From an uncultured Eubacteriales bacterium (GTDB lineage: Bacteria > Bacillota > Clostridia > Monoglobales > Monoglobaceae), in assembly GCA_905205855.1 (NCBI GenBank), contig CAJLFL010000002.1, positions 1-33,696 on the forward strand: a DNA stretch of 33,696 bases, in the 5' to 3' direction. Below the pieces are notes generated by a model. It was not told the origin of the DNA. It did not search any database and saw only the letters and a program-made list of their open reading frames with translations. The position numbers were made by a program, and so were the translations under genes. Shown one piece after another: positions 16,542-24,847 of this stretch. Positions within the stretch are counted from its first letter, which is position 1. Each line of letters opens with the position of its first letter.

Positions 16542-17870
16542 GTGTCAAGAAGTATTGTAAAATTTACAGCTATAATACTTGTTATTGCAGCACTTTTATA
16601 TGTCGGATGCATGGGCGTTGATTTTACCGATAAGTTCGGCATATACGGTGTCCTTGAAGATGGCGGTGTCACTCAGGGACTGGATTTAAAGGGCGGAACG
16701 GTTATCGTGTATAAAGCACAGGCTGATTCCGTAACAGAGGATGATATGAGTACGGTGGTAAGTATGCTCAGAACCCGTCTTGACGGTCAGGGCTATACCG
16801 AAGCAACCGTTACAAGACAGGGAACAGACAAGGTTCGTGTGGAACTTCCCGATGTGCAGGATGCACAAAAGGCGGTTGAAACACTCGGTGCTACAGCTCA
16901 GCTGATATTTGCTGAAAGCGTATCACAGGATCCCGAAGATTCTACAAAGGTTATAGCAGAAAAAGAGGTTATGACCGGTAGCGCAGTAAAGAGTGCTTCT
17001 GCAGAGTTCGGTCAGACAGAGCAGGGAATGAAGAAAAGCTCCTACTATATCAGCCTTGAACTTACAGATGAAGGCCGTGACGCTTTCTCTGAGGCAACAG
17101 GAAGACTTATAGGTCAGCCGATTTACATTCTGATGGATAATAAAATTCTTTCTGCTCCTAATGTAAATTCAAGAATAGACAGCAACAGCTGTATAATAAC
17201 AGGTGATTTTACTGCAGAGGAAGCAAAGGCTTTGGCTTCAAACATAAAATCCGGACAGCTTCCGTTCTCGCTTGAGCAGGTAGAGGTTCGTACTGTCAGC
17301 GCAACTTTGGGTGACGAAGCACTGTCAAAGGCAATGACAGCCGGCGTTATAGGCTTGATTCTTGTATTGATATTCATGCTTTTGGTTTATCGCATACTTG
17401 GCTTGATGGCTGATATAGCTCTGATGGGATATGTAGCAATCGTATTCCTGATTTTAGCAAACCTGCACATTAACCTTACGCTTCCGGGTATTGCGGGTAT
17501 TATTCTTTCAGTAGGTATGGCAGTTGATGCAAACGTTGTTATATTTGAACGTGTAAAGGAAGAACTTAAACTCGGTAAAACTGTACGCAGTGCCGTTGAT
17601 GCCGGATTTAACCGTGCACTTTCAGCCGTTGTGGATTCAAATGTTACCACTATAATTTCCGCTTTAATTCTGTGGTGGCTCGGAACAGGTACAATAAAAG
17701 GCTTTGGTATAACACTTCTTATAGGTATCGTTGTATCTATGCTTTCAGCTATCTTTATCACAAAGTTCCTGCTCAAGCAGATGATAGGAATGAATGTTAA
17801 AAACCTGTGGCTCTATGGTATCAGCAAAAAGTCTGAATCTGTAGAATCACTGAAAGGAGGCAAAGCATAA
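16542..17870 (+). CDS. secD: Protein translocase subunit SecD
   Basis: A 442-residue membrane protein that, with SecF, uses the proton motive force to help pull secreted proteins through SecYEG. An N-terminal span (about 7-24) is followed by the family motif GLDLKGGT, an extracellular P1-type domain, then about five C-terminal helices with GIAGIILSVGMAVDANVVIFERVKEE, the conserved SecD helix-4 motif with its key Asp. The start is GTG 16542, set by AAAGGAGG. The stop codon overlaps the secF ATG by one base. SecD and SecF are separate genes here, not fused. Confidence 0.97.
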   Translation: MSRSIVKFTAIILVIAALLYVGCMGVDFTDKFGIYGVLEDGGVTQGLDLKGGTVIVYKAQADSVTEDDMSTVVSMLRTRLDGQGYTEATVTRQGTDKVRVELPDVQDAQKAVETLGATAQLIFAESVSQDPEDSTKVIAEKEVMTGSAVKSASAEFGQTEQGMKKSSYYISLELTDEGRDAFSEATGRLIGQPIYILMDNKILSAPNVNSRIDSNSCIITGDFTAEEAKALASNIKSGQLPFSLEQVEVRTVSATLGDEALSKAMTAGVIGLILVLIFMLLVYRILGLMADIALMGYVAIVFLILANLHINLTLPGIAGIILSVGMAVDANVVIFERVKEELKLGKTVRSAVDAGFNRALSAVVDSNVTTIISALILWWLGTGTIKGFGITLLIGIVVSMLSAIFITKFLLKQMIGMNVKNLWLYGISKKSESVESLKGGKA

Positions 17871-18811
17871 TGTTTGATATTGTAAAGCATAAAACAATAT
17901 TTTTAACAATAGCACTTGTTGCTGTTTTGGCGTCTGTTGCCTCACTGATTTTCAGAGGATTTAACCTCGATACCGACTTTGCGGGAGGTATGGCAATAAC
18001 GTATCGTGTAGGCAGTGATTTTACCGTATCCGATGTCCAGGAAATCGTAGATAAGGCTCTCGGAAACGACCAGAGTCCGTCATCTGTTCAGCAGTCGGGC
18101 GAAGAAGTAATAATTAAATTCGGATTTGACAACAGTCTGACAACTGATGAAGAACGTTCTGACTTTTCTATGGAAAAGGTTTCGGCTATAACAGCTGCTC
18201 TGCAGGAAAAGTACGGCGCTCCGACAGAGGATAATCAGGACAGCGGTGTTATCCTCAAGAACCAGGATATTGTTTCACCGTCAACAGGTCGTGACTTGGC
18301 ACGTTCTGCTTTGTATATGTCGCTTTTGGCATGTGTGGCAATTCTGCTTTATGTAACCTTCCGTTTTGAGTTTACCTCCGGTGTGGTTGCGATAGTTGCA
18401 TTGGTACATGATGTTGTTCTGTTGCTTGGTATTTACTCAATCACCCAGATGTCTGTTGATACCAACTTTATTGCAGCTATCCTTACCGTTTTGGGTTATT
18501 CAATCAATAATACAATAGTTATTATGGACAGAATCAGAGAGAATACCCGTCATGCAAGAAAGGAAACCTATGGCGAGATTGCAAATGCAAGTATAGTACA
18601 GACCATGACACGTTCCGTGAATACAACAGTTACAACGCTGCTGACAATCGGAATGGTTTATATCATGGGTGTACCGTCAATACGTGCGTTCTCACTGCCG
18701 ATTATCATCGGTATTGTTATTGGTTTCTATTCTTCAGTATTTGTATCCGGTCCGCTGTGGGCTATGTGGAGAGATTCTGCTGTTAAAGGGAAAAAACAGG
18801 CAGCAAAATAA
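17870..18811 (+). CDS. secF: Protein translocase subunit SecF
   Basis: A 313-residue partner of SecD. It shows an N-terminal span, the FNLDTDFAGGM motif, an extracellular domain with acidic residues, then five C-terminal helices including TVLGYSINNTIVIMDRIRENTR, the conserved SecF motif. The ATG overlaps the secD stop (TAATG) with AAAGGAGG inside the end of secD, so the two are translationally coupled. A bidirectional terminator follows 12 bases downstream. Confidence 0.97.
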   Translation: MFDIVKHKTIFLTIALVAVLASVASLIFRGFNLDTDFAGGMAITYRVGSDFTVSDVQEIVDKALGNDQSPSSVQQSGEEVIIKFGFDNSLTTDEERSDFSMEKVSAITAALQEKYGAPTEDNQDSGVILKNQDIVSPSTGRDLARSALYMSLLACVAILLYVTFRFEFTSGVVAIVALVHDVVLLLGIYSITQMSVDTNFIAAILTVLGYSINNTIVIMDRIRENTRHARKETYGEIANASIVQTMTRSVNTTVTTLLTIGMVYIMGVPSIRAFSLPIIIGIVIGFYSSVFVSGPLWAMWRDSAVKGKKQAAK

Positions 18812-18823
18812 AATAAATAACTT

Positions 18824-18857
18824 AAAAAGCTCTGTGGCTGAAGTCACAGAGCTTTTT
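18824..18857. terminator. Bidirectional terminator between secF and spoVAE
   Basis: AAAAAGCTCTGTG (18824-18836) pairs perfectly with CACAGAGCTTTTT (18845-18857) around an eight-base loop. The A-run and T-run ends let it work on both strands, separating the convergent secDF and spoVA operons. Confidence 0.93.
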
Positions 18858-18862
18858 AGATT

Positions 18863-19219
18863 TTATGATTTGCTTTTAGGTTTAAATATCAGTGCTACAA
18901 GAAATCCAAATAATACAGATGCTCCGATTCCGCCTGCCGCAGCTTCTGTACCGCCGGTAATTATTCCAAGTATACCGTGTTCCTGTATGCCCTTTATTAC
19001 TCCGCGTGCAAGAACATTCCCAAAGCCGACAATCGGAACCGTTGCGCCCGCTCCGGCGTAACTGATAAGAGGCTCGTACCAACCGAGTCCGCCTATTATA
19101 ACTCCGAGAGTTACAAATAAAACCAATATTCTGCCGGGAGTCATTTTTGTTTTGTCTATAAGAATCTGGGCAACAACACAGATAAGTCCGCCAACCCAGA
19201 AAGAATTTATATACTGCAT
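18863..19219 (-). CDS. spoVAE: Stage V sporulation protein AE (SpoVAE/AEb)
   Basis: A 118-residue membrane protein with about four helices and the family motifs GGLICVVAQILIDKTKMTPGR and YAGAGATVPIVGFGNVLARG. The latter is shared with SpoVAC, its paralogue in the same operon. SpoVA proteins form the channel that moves calcium dipicolinate into the developing spore and out at germination. AAGGAG precedes the ATG. It is the last gene of spoVACDE, 35 bases after spoVAD. Confidence 0.95.
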   Translation of the reverse strand: MQYINSFWVGGLICVVAQILIDKTKMTPGRILVLFVTLGVIIGGLGWYEPLISYAGAGATVPIVGFGNVLARGVIKGIQEHGILGIITGGTEAAAGGIGASVLFGFLVALIFKPKSKS

Positions 19220-19254
19220 ATTATCTCCTTATCTGCCGCTGTATAACGGCAAAA

Positions 19255-20265
19255 TCATTCACAGTGTATTGCTGCTGCGTGCGCGATTCCGGGAACAGAT
19301 TCACCCTGAAGGCTTGACGTAGGACTCAGCAATGCCCCCGTTCCTATTGCCAGAACATTTTTTAGTTCTCCGTTATTCATACGTTTTAAAATATGTCCGC
19401 ACAGTACAGAGGCAATACAGCCGCAGCCGCTTCCTCCGGCATGCACATCCTGTTCCTGTAAGTCATAAATCATGCATCCGCAGTCGTTGTAATTTTTTGA
19501 AATATCATAGCCATCTTTTGCAATCAGCTCTATAAGAATCTCTCTGCCGACCTTGCCTAAATCGCCTGTCAGTATCAAATCATAGTCGGACGGTTTTTTG
19601 CTGCTGTCTTTGAAGTGTGCAAGCAGCGTGTCATATGCTGCGGGTGCCATTGCCCCGCCCATGTTGTTGGCGTCTTTTACTCCCATATCGCATATTTTTC
19701 CTGTAGTAATTTCTGTTATATACGGTCCGGTACCGTTTGATGATAGAACCAAAGCGCCGGCACCGGTAACTGTCCATTGTGCAGTGGGAGTTCTCTGACC
19801 GCCATATGCAAGCGGAGTTCTGTATTGGCGTTCTGCTGTGCAGAAATGGCTTGATGTTACAGCTGCTGTATTGTCTGCAAATCCTCCGTCAATCATTGCG
19901 GCAGACAGGCTGAGGCTTTCTATCATTGTAGAGCATGCGCCGTAAACACCGAAAAACGGAATATCAAGCTCGCGCAGTCCAAAACCTGCGCCGATGCACT
20001 GATTCAGTAAATCTCCGGCAAAAATGTATTCAATATCAAATAAATTAAGACCGGCTTTTTGCACGGCAAGCTTTACAGCTTCACGCTGCATCTTGCTTTC
20101 GGTTTTTTCCCATGTTTCCTCATTCCATTCTGCATCAGGCATAATTATGTCAAAATCACTGCCGATGGGGCCTTCGTTTTCTTTTGTTCCGCATATTGCG
20201 GCACTTCCTTTTATATATACTTTTTTATCAAACCGTACCGTTTGCTTTCCTATCCGTTTTTTCAT
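19255..20265 (-). CDS. spoVAD: Stage V sporulation protein AD (dipicolinate-binding)
   Basis: A 336-residue protein with a thiolase-like fold and the normal SpoVAD length. Recognisable segments are GPIGSDFDI, FAGDLLNQCIGAGFGLRELDIPFFGVYGACSTMIESL, TSSHFCTAERQYRTPLAYGGQRTPTAQWTVTGAGA and DLGKVGREIL. SpoVAD binds Ca-DPA at the inner spore membrane and is needed for its uptake. The GGAGG site lies within the last codons of spoVAC, whose stop is three bases upstream, so translation is coupled. Its presence is strong evidence for a spore-forming host. Confidence 0.97.
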   Translation of the reverse strand: MKKRIGKQTVRFDKKVYIKGSAAICGTKENEGPIGSDFDIIMPDAEWNEETWEKTESKMQREAVKLAVQKAGLNLFDIEYIFAGDLLNQCIGAGFGLRELDIPFFGVYGACSTMIESLSLSAAMIDGGFADNTAAVTSSHFCTAERQYRTPLAYGGQRTPTAQWTVTGAGALVLSSNGTGPYITEITTGKICDMGVKDANNMGGAMAPAAYDTLLAHFKDSSKKPSDYDLILTGDLGKVGREILIELIAKDGYDISKNYNDCGCMIYDLQEQDVHAGGSGCGCIASVLCGHILKRMNNGELKNVLAIGTGALLSPTSSLQGESVPGIAHAAAIHCE

Positions 20266-20267
20266 TT

Positions 20268-20720
20268 TCAGCCTCCGAAAATCTGTAAAATATAATATAT
20301 GATGCCCACAGCGACCGATGAAGTAATGCCATACACAAGTACAGGACCTGCTATCGTAAACATTTTTGCGGCAAGCCCAAGTACAAGACCTTCGCGCTTA
20401 AATTCCATAGCTGGAGAAACTATAGCGTTTGCAAATCCGGTAATCGGTACAATGGTTCCGGCGCCGGCATATTTGGCAATTTTGCTGTATAAACCAAGAC
20501 CTGTAAGCAATGCTCCGAGAAAAATCATAGTGATACTTACAGCCATTCTTGCATCGCTGTCAGGTAAATGACACACGTTTTTATAAAAATCCATAAATCC
20601 TTGACCGATTGTGCAGATGATTCCGCCAAAAATGAAAGCGGAAATCATATCCTTCCAAAGCGGACTGTCAGGTGATTTTTTTTCAAGATAATCAAGATAT
20701 TCCTGCTGTGTATAATCCAT
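20268..20720 (-). CDS. spoVAC: Stage V sporulation protein AC (SpoVAC)
   Basis: A 150-residue membrane protein with about four or five helices. It starts with a short cytoplasmic segment (QEYLDYLEKKSPDSP), then FIFGGIICTIGQGFMDFY, GALLTGLGLYSKIAKYAGAGTIVPITGFANAIVSPAMEFK and GLVLGLAAKMFTIAGPVLVYG, all family hallmarks. SpoVAC behaves as a mechanosensitive channel for DPA in other spore formers. It is the first gene of a minimal spoVA operon without spoVAA, AB or AF, as is usual in Clostridia. An AGGAGGG site precedes the ATG. Confidence 0.96.
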   Translation of the reverse strand: MDYTQQEYLDYLEKKSPDSPLWKDMISAFIFGGIICTIGQGFMDFYKNVCHLPDSDARMAVSITMIFLGALLTGLGLYSKIAKYAGAGTIVPITGFANAIVSPAMEFKREGLVLGLAAKMFTIAGPVLVYGITSSVAVGIIYYILQIFGG

Positions 20721-20749
20721 AAAACCCTCCTGAAATGTTTATTTTTGTG

Positions 20750-20778
20750 TAGTATCTGTAAAAAAGAAAATTTTATGC
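20750..20778 (-). promoter_or_regulatory. Possible sigma-G promoter of spoVACDE
   Basis: On the - strand, GCATA (20778-20774), a 17-base gap and GATACTA (20756-20750) resemble the forespore sigma-G pattern (GHATR, about 18 bases, CATnHTA) with one mismatch at the first -10 position. The position suits spoVA, which is a sigma-G gene in characterised spore formers. The match is moderate. Confidence 0.5.
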
Positions 20779-20808
20779 TTGAAGATGTGGCGGTATCTGT
20801 GATATAAT
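20779..20808 (+). promoter_or_regulatory. Sigma-A-type promoter of the ynzC-like gene
   Basis: TTGAAG (20779-20784), an 18-base spacer and a consensus TATAAT (20803-20808) lie 30 bases before the ATG at 20839. Its -35 box directly abuts the possible sigma-G -35 box of the divergent spoVA operon. Confidence 0.6.
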
Positions 20809-20838
20809 AACTATAATATAATTCCGGGAGTGAAAATA

Positions 20839-21003
20839 ATGAATCAGTTAAAAATAATGCGGATAAACGAGCTTGCAAAAAAATCACGCGGAATCGGATT
20901 AACCGAAAAAGAGGCTGAGGAGCAAAAGCAGCTGCGTGCGGAGTATCTGGCGGCTGTGAGAAGGAATTTGAAACATCAGCTTGATAATATAGAAATTGTA
21001 TAA
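20839..21003 (+). CDS. YnzC/DUF896 family small protein
   Basis: A 54-residue cytoplasmic protein. The sequence begins MNQLKIMRINELAKKS and continues LTEKEAEEQKQLRAEYLAAVRRNLKHQLDNIEIV. This matches the two-helix DUF896 (UPF0291, YnzC) family: INELAKK, then LTxxE, then QxxLRxEYLxxxRxxxxxxLxxI. YnzC belongs to the SOS operon in Bacillus, but its molecular function is unknown. A GGGAG site precedes the ATG. It is transcribed alone, with a sigma-A-like promoter before it and a hairpin terminator after it. Confidence 0.9.
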   Translation: MNQLKIMRINELAKKSRGIGLTEKEAEEQKQLRAEYLAAVRRNLKHQLDNIEIV

Positions 21004-21030
21004 AAGTTAATAACGTTTTTTTATCGGCTA

Positions 21031-21076
21031 TCCCTGAACATTAGACTGAAGCTCTGATGTCAGGGAGCTTTTTTTA
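21031..21076 (+). terminator. Terminator after the ynzC-like gene
   Basis: TCCCTGAACAT can pair with ATGTCAGGGA (one bulge), and a nested stem AAGCT...AGCTT leads directly into a seven-T run at 21069-21075. The alternative pairings make the exact structure uncertain, but the T-run after a GC-containing stem supports termination. Confidence 0.7.
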
Positions 21077-21179
21077 TGTAAAAACGCTGTTATTTATTAT
21101 TTCATGAACATATATTATATCTATCTCTGTGCGCCTGACGAAAATTTATAAATTGCATATGAATATTTATATTTTACAC

Positions 21180-21208
21180 TTGAATTAGTATATAAATTTT
21201 AATAGAAT
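21180..21208 (+). promoter_or_regulatory. Possible promoter of the AraC-type regulator gene
   Basis: TTGAAT (21180-21185), a 17-base spacer and TAGAAT (21203-21208) lie 37 bases before the regulator ATG. The 170 bases between the preceding terminator and the gene are very AT-rich, so chance matches are likely. I see no clear operator or riboswitch there. Confidence 0.4.
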
Positions 21209-21245
21209 AAAATAGTAAATATAAATTACTTTGAGGTATTGATTT

Positions 21246-23504
21246 ATGAAATACAGTTTAAAAAGAAAAAGGACAGTGGCATTGCTTTGGCTTGCAGCAT
21301 ATGCCGCCCTTTTAATTATACCCTTTTTCGGAAACCTATACATATTATTATCAGTAAATTCTGCCGTTAAGCATGAGACCGAAAGCAAATACAGATATTT
21401 TTTGAAAAGTCTTTCAACCAATATTGATTCTGCGCTTAAAACAGTAATTGTCACGGGAAATATAATACAGGAAAGTGCTGCGGTAAATAAACTGGCAGAA
21501 GCAACGGAAATTACTCCGCAGATTTTATATGACCTTGCACAATTAGGAAAAGAAATGCGAAAAACAACAGACAGAGGCGACTTTGTTGAAAGCTTTGTAT
21601 ACTATCCGCGGATAGATAAAATCGTTACATCGCAAAACTATTATGATGCAAAGGATTATTTTGAATCCGATGTTTTACATAGCGGAGAAGAATACGAGAA
21701 CTATAAGGGGACTCTCAAAAAGCAACCATATGACGGCGTTATAAAGACAACCCAAAAAGATGAAAAGGGAAATGAAAAAGATGTATTTGTTTTTATGAGC
21801 GCAATAGGTCAGAATTATAATCTTAAATACGTTATAGGTATTACGGTTGATGTCAAAGGGCTTTTTGGTACGGAATTTGATGAAAACAACGGTGAAGTTG
21901 CCGTTCTCAAACAGCGCGGCGACATATATTTTTCCACTAATGCCGATTTGACGTCGGCAGAGCTTGATGCAATAAAAGGTATGAAACCCTTTGAAACAAG
22001 GAAAATAACTATTCAGGGCAAGGATGCCGGAATTTCGTATGTTGGCTCGGAAATCTCAAACTATAAATATGTTTATATAGACCATGCAGGATACGTTTAT
22101 ACTGCGGCAAATAAAATAATGCTGATAGGCGCAGGGGTATCTTTAATTTGTCTTGTGTTGATGGGCGTGATTCTGTATCGGCTTTACGGATGGAGCTATC
22201 TGAGTTTAAAGGAAATAATGCAGGGATTTAATGCCGGCGGAGATGTACGCCGTGATGAAAATGAATTTGAGTTTATTAAGCGTCAGATAAAGCTTAATAT
22301 GCAGCGACAGAGAACTATGGAGGAGGAAATAAACAACCATATAGAGATTCTGCGCGAAGAATTTTTAATCGAGCTTATGCGCGGAAGTATAAATGATTCT
22401 GTCTATATAGAAGAAGGATTCAGAAAAAACAATATTACATTTAAAGGAAAATACTTCTGTATAACAGTTATATATGTTCGTGATATGGGAATTTTAAGAG
22501 ATGTCAGCCTTAAGAACACATACTTTATTATAAAGAATATTATGAGCGATATATGCCGCGGTGAAACATATTATTCTGCCGAATACGGAGATCGTTTGTA
22601 TTGTATATTCAATTTTGAACAAAACGCTAATATTCATCAGCATTTGAGGACTCTCCTTAACGAGTGCGGCGAGGTTACAAAAACAGCGACAGAAATTGTG
22701 TTTTCTTCAGTTACCAGTGAGGTTGGTGTAGGATTAGAGTCGCTGCATCATCTTTATGAGAGCGCCGGAACCGGAGTTAATCTGAGCGAGTTTTACGGTA
22801 TGGATGAACATATCTTTAAAGAGGATATTGAAACCATGTACGCAGAGCCGGATGCAGAGTATTTGGGAAATACTGAAAATGAGATAATAATGTGCATAAA
22901 AACAGGCGACGAGAAGAATTTAAAAACTCTGCTTGACAGGCTGTTTGCGGATCAAATTGCGCTCAATCACCGTTGGGTGGTAATGGGCAGGGCGTATTCT
23001 GTCCTGAACAGTATTTTTAAGATTATTGACGGACTGGATAATTCAAGTGCAAAGGAGGCTTTTGATAAGCTTAACTCTTTCAGAGAATACGATAATATCG
23101 GAAGCATAAAAGCTTTCGTTTACGAATACGGGGTGTATGCCATGAAAATTTTAGACAGCAGCAGCGAAGAAAAGTCAGAGCTGTATCAAAAAGCAGTAGA
23201 GTATATAAATAATCATTATACAGAGCCTGATCTTAATGTAAACAAGGTAGGAGAAGAACTTGGCGTTACGTCAATATATCTTGCATATGTAGTAAAGCAA
23301 AATTCCGGTATGAAGCTTAGTGAATATATAGCAAAACTGCGTATTGAAACAGCGAAAGAGCTTCTGGAGTCGGATCACGATATGAAAATCGAACAAGTTG
23401 CTGAGGAATCGGGATTCTGGCAAAATCGTACATTCTATAACACGTTTAAAAAATATACCGGTCTTACGCCGACTCAATACAGAAACCTAAATAAAGGAGA
23501 ATAG
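21246..23504 (+). CDS. Membrane-bound AraC-family sensor-regulator (YesS-like)
   Basis: A 752-residue transcription regulator. A basic N-terminus and first helix (about 12-36) are followed by an extracellular sensor region of roughly 250 residues, a second helix (about 290-312, MLIGAGVSLICLVLMGVILY), a cytoplasmic linker region, and two AraC helix-turn-helix motifs at about 648-752 (VNKVGEELGVTSIYLAYVVKQNSG, then IEQVAEESGFWQNRTFYNTFKKYTGLTPTQYR). This layout is typical of Firmicute regulators next to LplABC-type sugar transporters and polysaccharide enzymes. It probably senses an oligosaccharide outside the cell and activates the genes downstream. GAGG lies nine bases before the ATG; GH88 begins three bases after its stop. 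Confidence 0.92.
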   Translation: MKYSLKRKRTVALLWLAAYAALLIIPFFGNLYILLSVNSAVKHETESKYRYFLKSLSTNIDSALKTVIVTGNIIQESAAVNKLAEATEITPQILYDLAQLGKEMRKTTDRGDFVESFVYYPRIDKIVTSQNYYDAKDYFESDVLHSGEEYENYKGTLKKQPYDGVIKTTQKDEKGNEKDVFVFMSAIGQNYNLKYVIGITVDVKGLFGTEFDENNGEVAVLKQRGDIYFSTNADLTSAELDAIKGMKPFETRKITIQGKDAGISYVGSEISNYKYVYIDHAGYVYTAANKIMLIGAGVSLICLVLMGVILYRLYGWSYLSLKEIMQGFNAGGDVRRDENEFEFIKRQIKLNMQRQRTMEEEINNHIEILREEFLIELMRGSINDSVYIEEGFRKNNITFKGKYFCITVIYVRDMGILRDVSLKNTYFIIKNIMSDICRGETYYSAEYGDRLYCIFNFEQNANIHQHLRTLLNECGEVTKTATEIVFSSVTSEVGVGLESLHHLYESAGTGVNLSEFYGMDEHIFKEDIETMYAEPDAEYLGNTENEIIMCIKTGDEKNLKTLLDRLFADQIALNHRWVVMGRAYSVLNSIFKIIDGLDNSSAKEAFDKLNSFREYDNIGSIKAFVYEYGVYAMKILDSSSEEKSELYQKAVEYINNHYTEPDLNVNKVGEELGVTSIYLAYVVKQNSGMKLSEYIAKLRIETAKELLESDHDMKIEQVAEESGFWQNRTFYNTFKKYTGLTPTQYRNLNKGE

Positions 23505-23507
23505 AAT

Positions 23508-24659
23508 ATGTTATCAGAAAAAGATAGAAAATGGGCAAAGGAAACATGGAAAAAGCTTGATGACAAGCTGAGCGTTGTTTCGGTACGTTCTAAAGAAAAA
23601 ATACCGTTCTGGAGTCATGACGGGATGCATGACGATATGACAAAATCAAATATAAACTGTTGGACAAACGGATTCTGGCCGGGACTTATGTGGCTTATGT
23701 ATTCCGCAGAGAAAAAGGAGTGTTATAAAGCTGCCGCCGAATGGAGCGAGGAACAGCTTGACAAAGCACTGTTAAACCATGTCGAACTCAGTCATGATGT
23801 TGGTTTTATATGGCGTCTTGCATCTGGATTCGATTATGCAATCACCGGTTCAAATGAGGCGCGTAATCGTCAATTCAGAGCAGCGGATCATCTTATGTCA
23901 AGGTTTAATCCGGCAGGCGGAGGCTTTATCCGGGCGTGGAATCACGGTGATTATAATCCTGCTCTTGCAGGCTGGACTATTATAGATTGTATGATGAATT
24001 TACCGCTCCTGTATTGGGCGTCTGAGGAAACGGATGATCCGAGATTCAGATTTGTTGCTGAAAGTCATGCAGACATGGTGCTGAGAGATCATTTCAGACC
24101 TGACGGAAGTGTAAAACACGTTGTAAACCATAATCCCTTTACAGGCGAAGCGCTTGGGGATATGGATGATACCCAGGGACAAGGCTTTGGCAGCGGTTCT
24201 GCTTGGTCGCGTGGTCAGTCGTGGGCGCTTTACGGAATGGTTCTGTCGTATATACATACCGGAAAGGAAGAATACCTTGACGCGGCAAAGCGTTCTGCAC
24301 ATTACTTTATTTCATCACTCAGTCTTAGCGGCTGGCTGCCGCTGTGTGATTTCCGCGCTCCGCTTGAACCTGTTTATTATGATACAAGCGCAGGAATGTG
24401 CGCCGCGTGCGGAATGATAGAAATAGCAAAGCATGTGCCGGAATATGAGAAGCATTTGTATGTTACTGCGGCATTAAATATGCTGAAAGCAGTGGAGAAA
24501 GAGTTTGCAGACTGGTCGCATGAAACCGATTTTATAATCGGAGGCGCGAGCGGCTCGTACAAGGATAATGAGCATCGTCATATGAATATGATTTATGCGG
24601 ATTATTATTTTGCAGAAGCCTTATACAAGCTTCTGGAGCTTGGAAGCTTAGAGTGGTAA
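23508..24659 (+). CDS. GH88 unsaturated glucuronyl hydrolase
   Basis: A 383-residue enzyme with no signal peptide, so cytoplasmic. GH88 hydrolyses the 4,5-unsaturated uronic acid left at the non-reducing end by polysaccharide lyases, by vinyl-ether hydration. Family blocks are WTNGFWPGLMWLMY, ELSHDVGFIW with Asp97, AGWTIIDCMMNLPLLYWAS with Asp160, and SGSAWSRGQSWALYGMVLSY. The two Asp match the catalytic pair of Bacillus UGL (Asp88 and Asp149). These blocks fit GH88 better than the related GH105. It is coupled to the regulator gene and followed by a strong terminator. The partner PL8 lyase is encoded in the same locus. The precise disaccharide is unknown. Confidence 0.93.
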   Translation: MLSEKDRKWAKETWKKLDDKLSVVSVRSKEKIPFWSHDGMHDDMTKSNINCWTNGFWPGLMWLMYSAEKKECYKAAAEWSEEQLDKALLNHVELSHDVGFIWRLASGFDYAITGSNEARNRQFRAADHLMSRFNPAGGGFIRAWNHGDYNPALAGWTIIDCMMNLPLLYWASEETDDPRFRFVAESHADMVLRDHFRPDGSVKHVVNHNPFTGEALGDMDDTQGQGFGSGSAWSRGQSWALYGMVLSYIHTGKEEYLDAAKRSAHYFISSLSLSGWLPLCDFRAPLEPVYYDTSAGMCAACGMIEIAKHVPEYEKHLYVTAALNMLKAVEKEFADWSHETDFIIGGASGSYKDNEHRHMNMIYADYYFAEALYKLLELGSLEW

Positions 24660-24669
24660 ATTGAATACT

Positions 24670-24696
24670 AAGGCAGCCGTTTGGCTGCCTTTTTTT
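24670..24696 (+). terminator. Rho-independent terminator after the GH88 gene
   Basis: AAGGCAGCC (24670-24678) pairs perfectly with GGCTGCCTT (24683-24691) around a four-base loop, followed by more T. It separates the regulator-GH88 transcript from the transporter-lyase transcript. Confidence 0.95.
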
Positions 24697-24750
24697 GCCG
24701 TAAAACCGCATAATATTAGAAAAATTCACTTGGATATTAGGTTTTTACTC

Positions 24751-24779
24751 TTGAGAGCATAAGGCCCTTTTTTTATAAT
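24751..24779 (+). promoter_or_regulatory. Promoter of the transporter-lyase operon
   Basis: TTGAGA (24751-24756), a 17-base spacer and TATAAT (24774-24779) lie about 70 bases before the lipoprotein ATG. The 50 or so bases between the terminator and this promoter could hold AraC-type binding sites, but I see no convincing repeat. Confidence 0.7.
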
Positions 24780-24847
24780 ATATACATAAAATAAATAAAA
24801 TTTTCGGATTCATATAGGATAATATGTCCGAACAGAGGAGGATTTTT

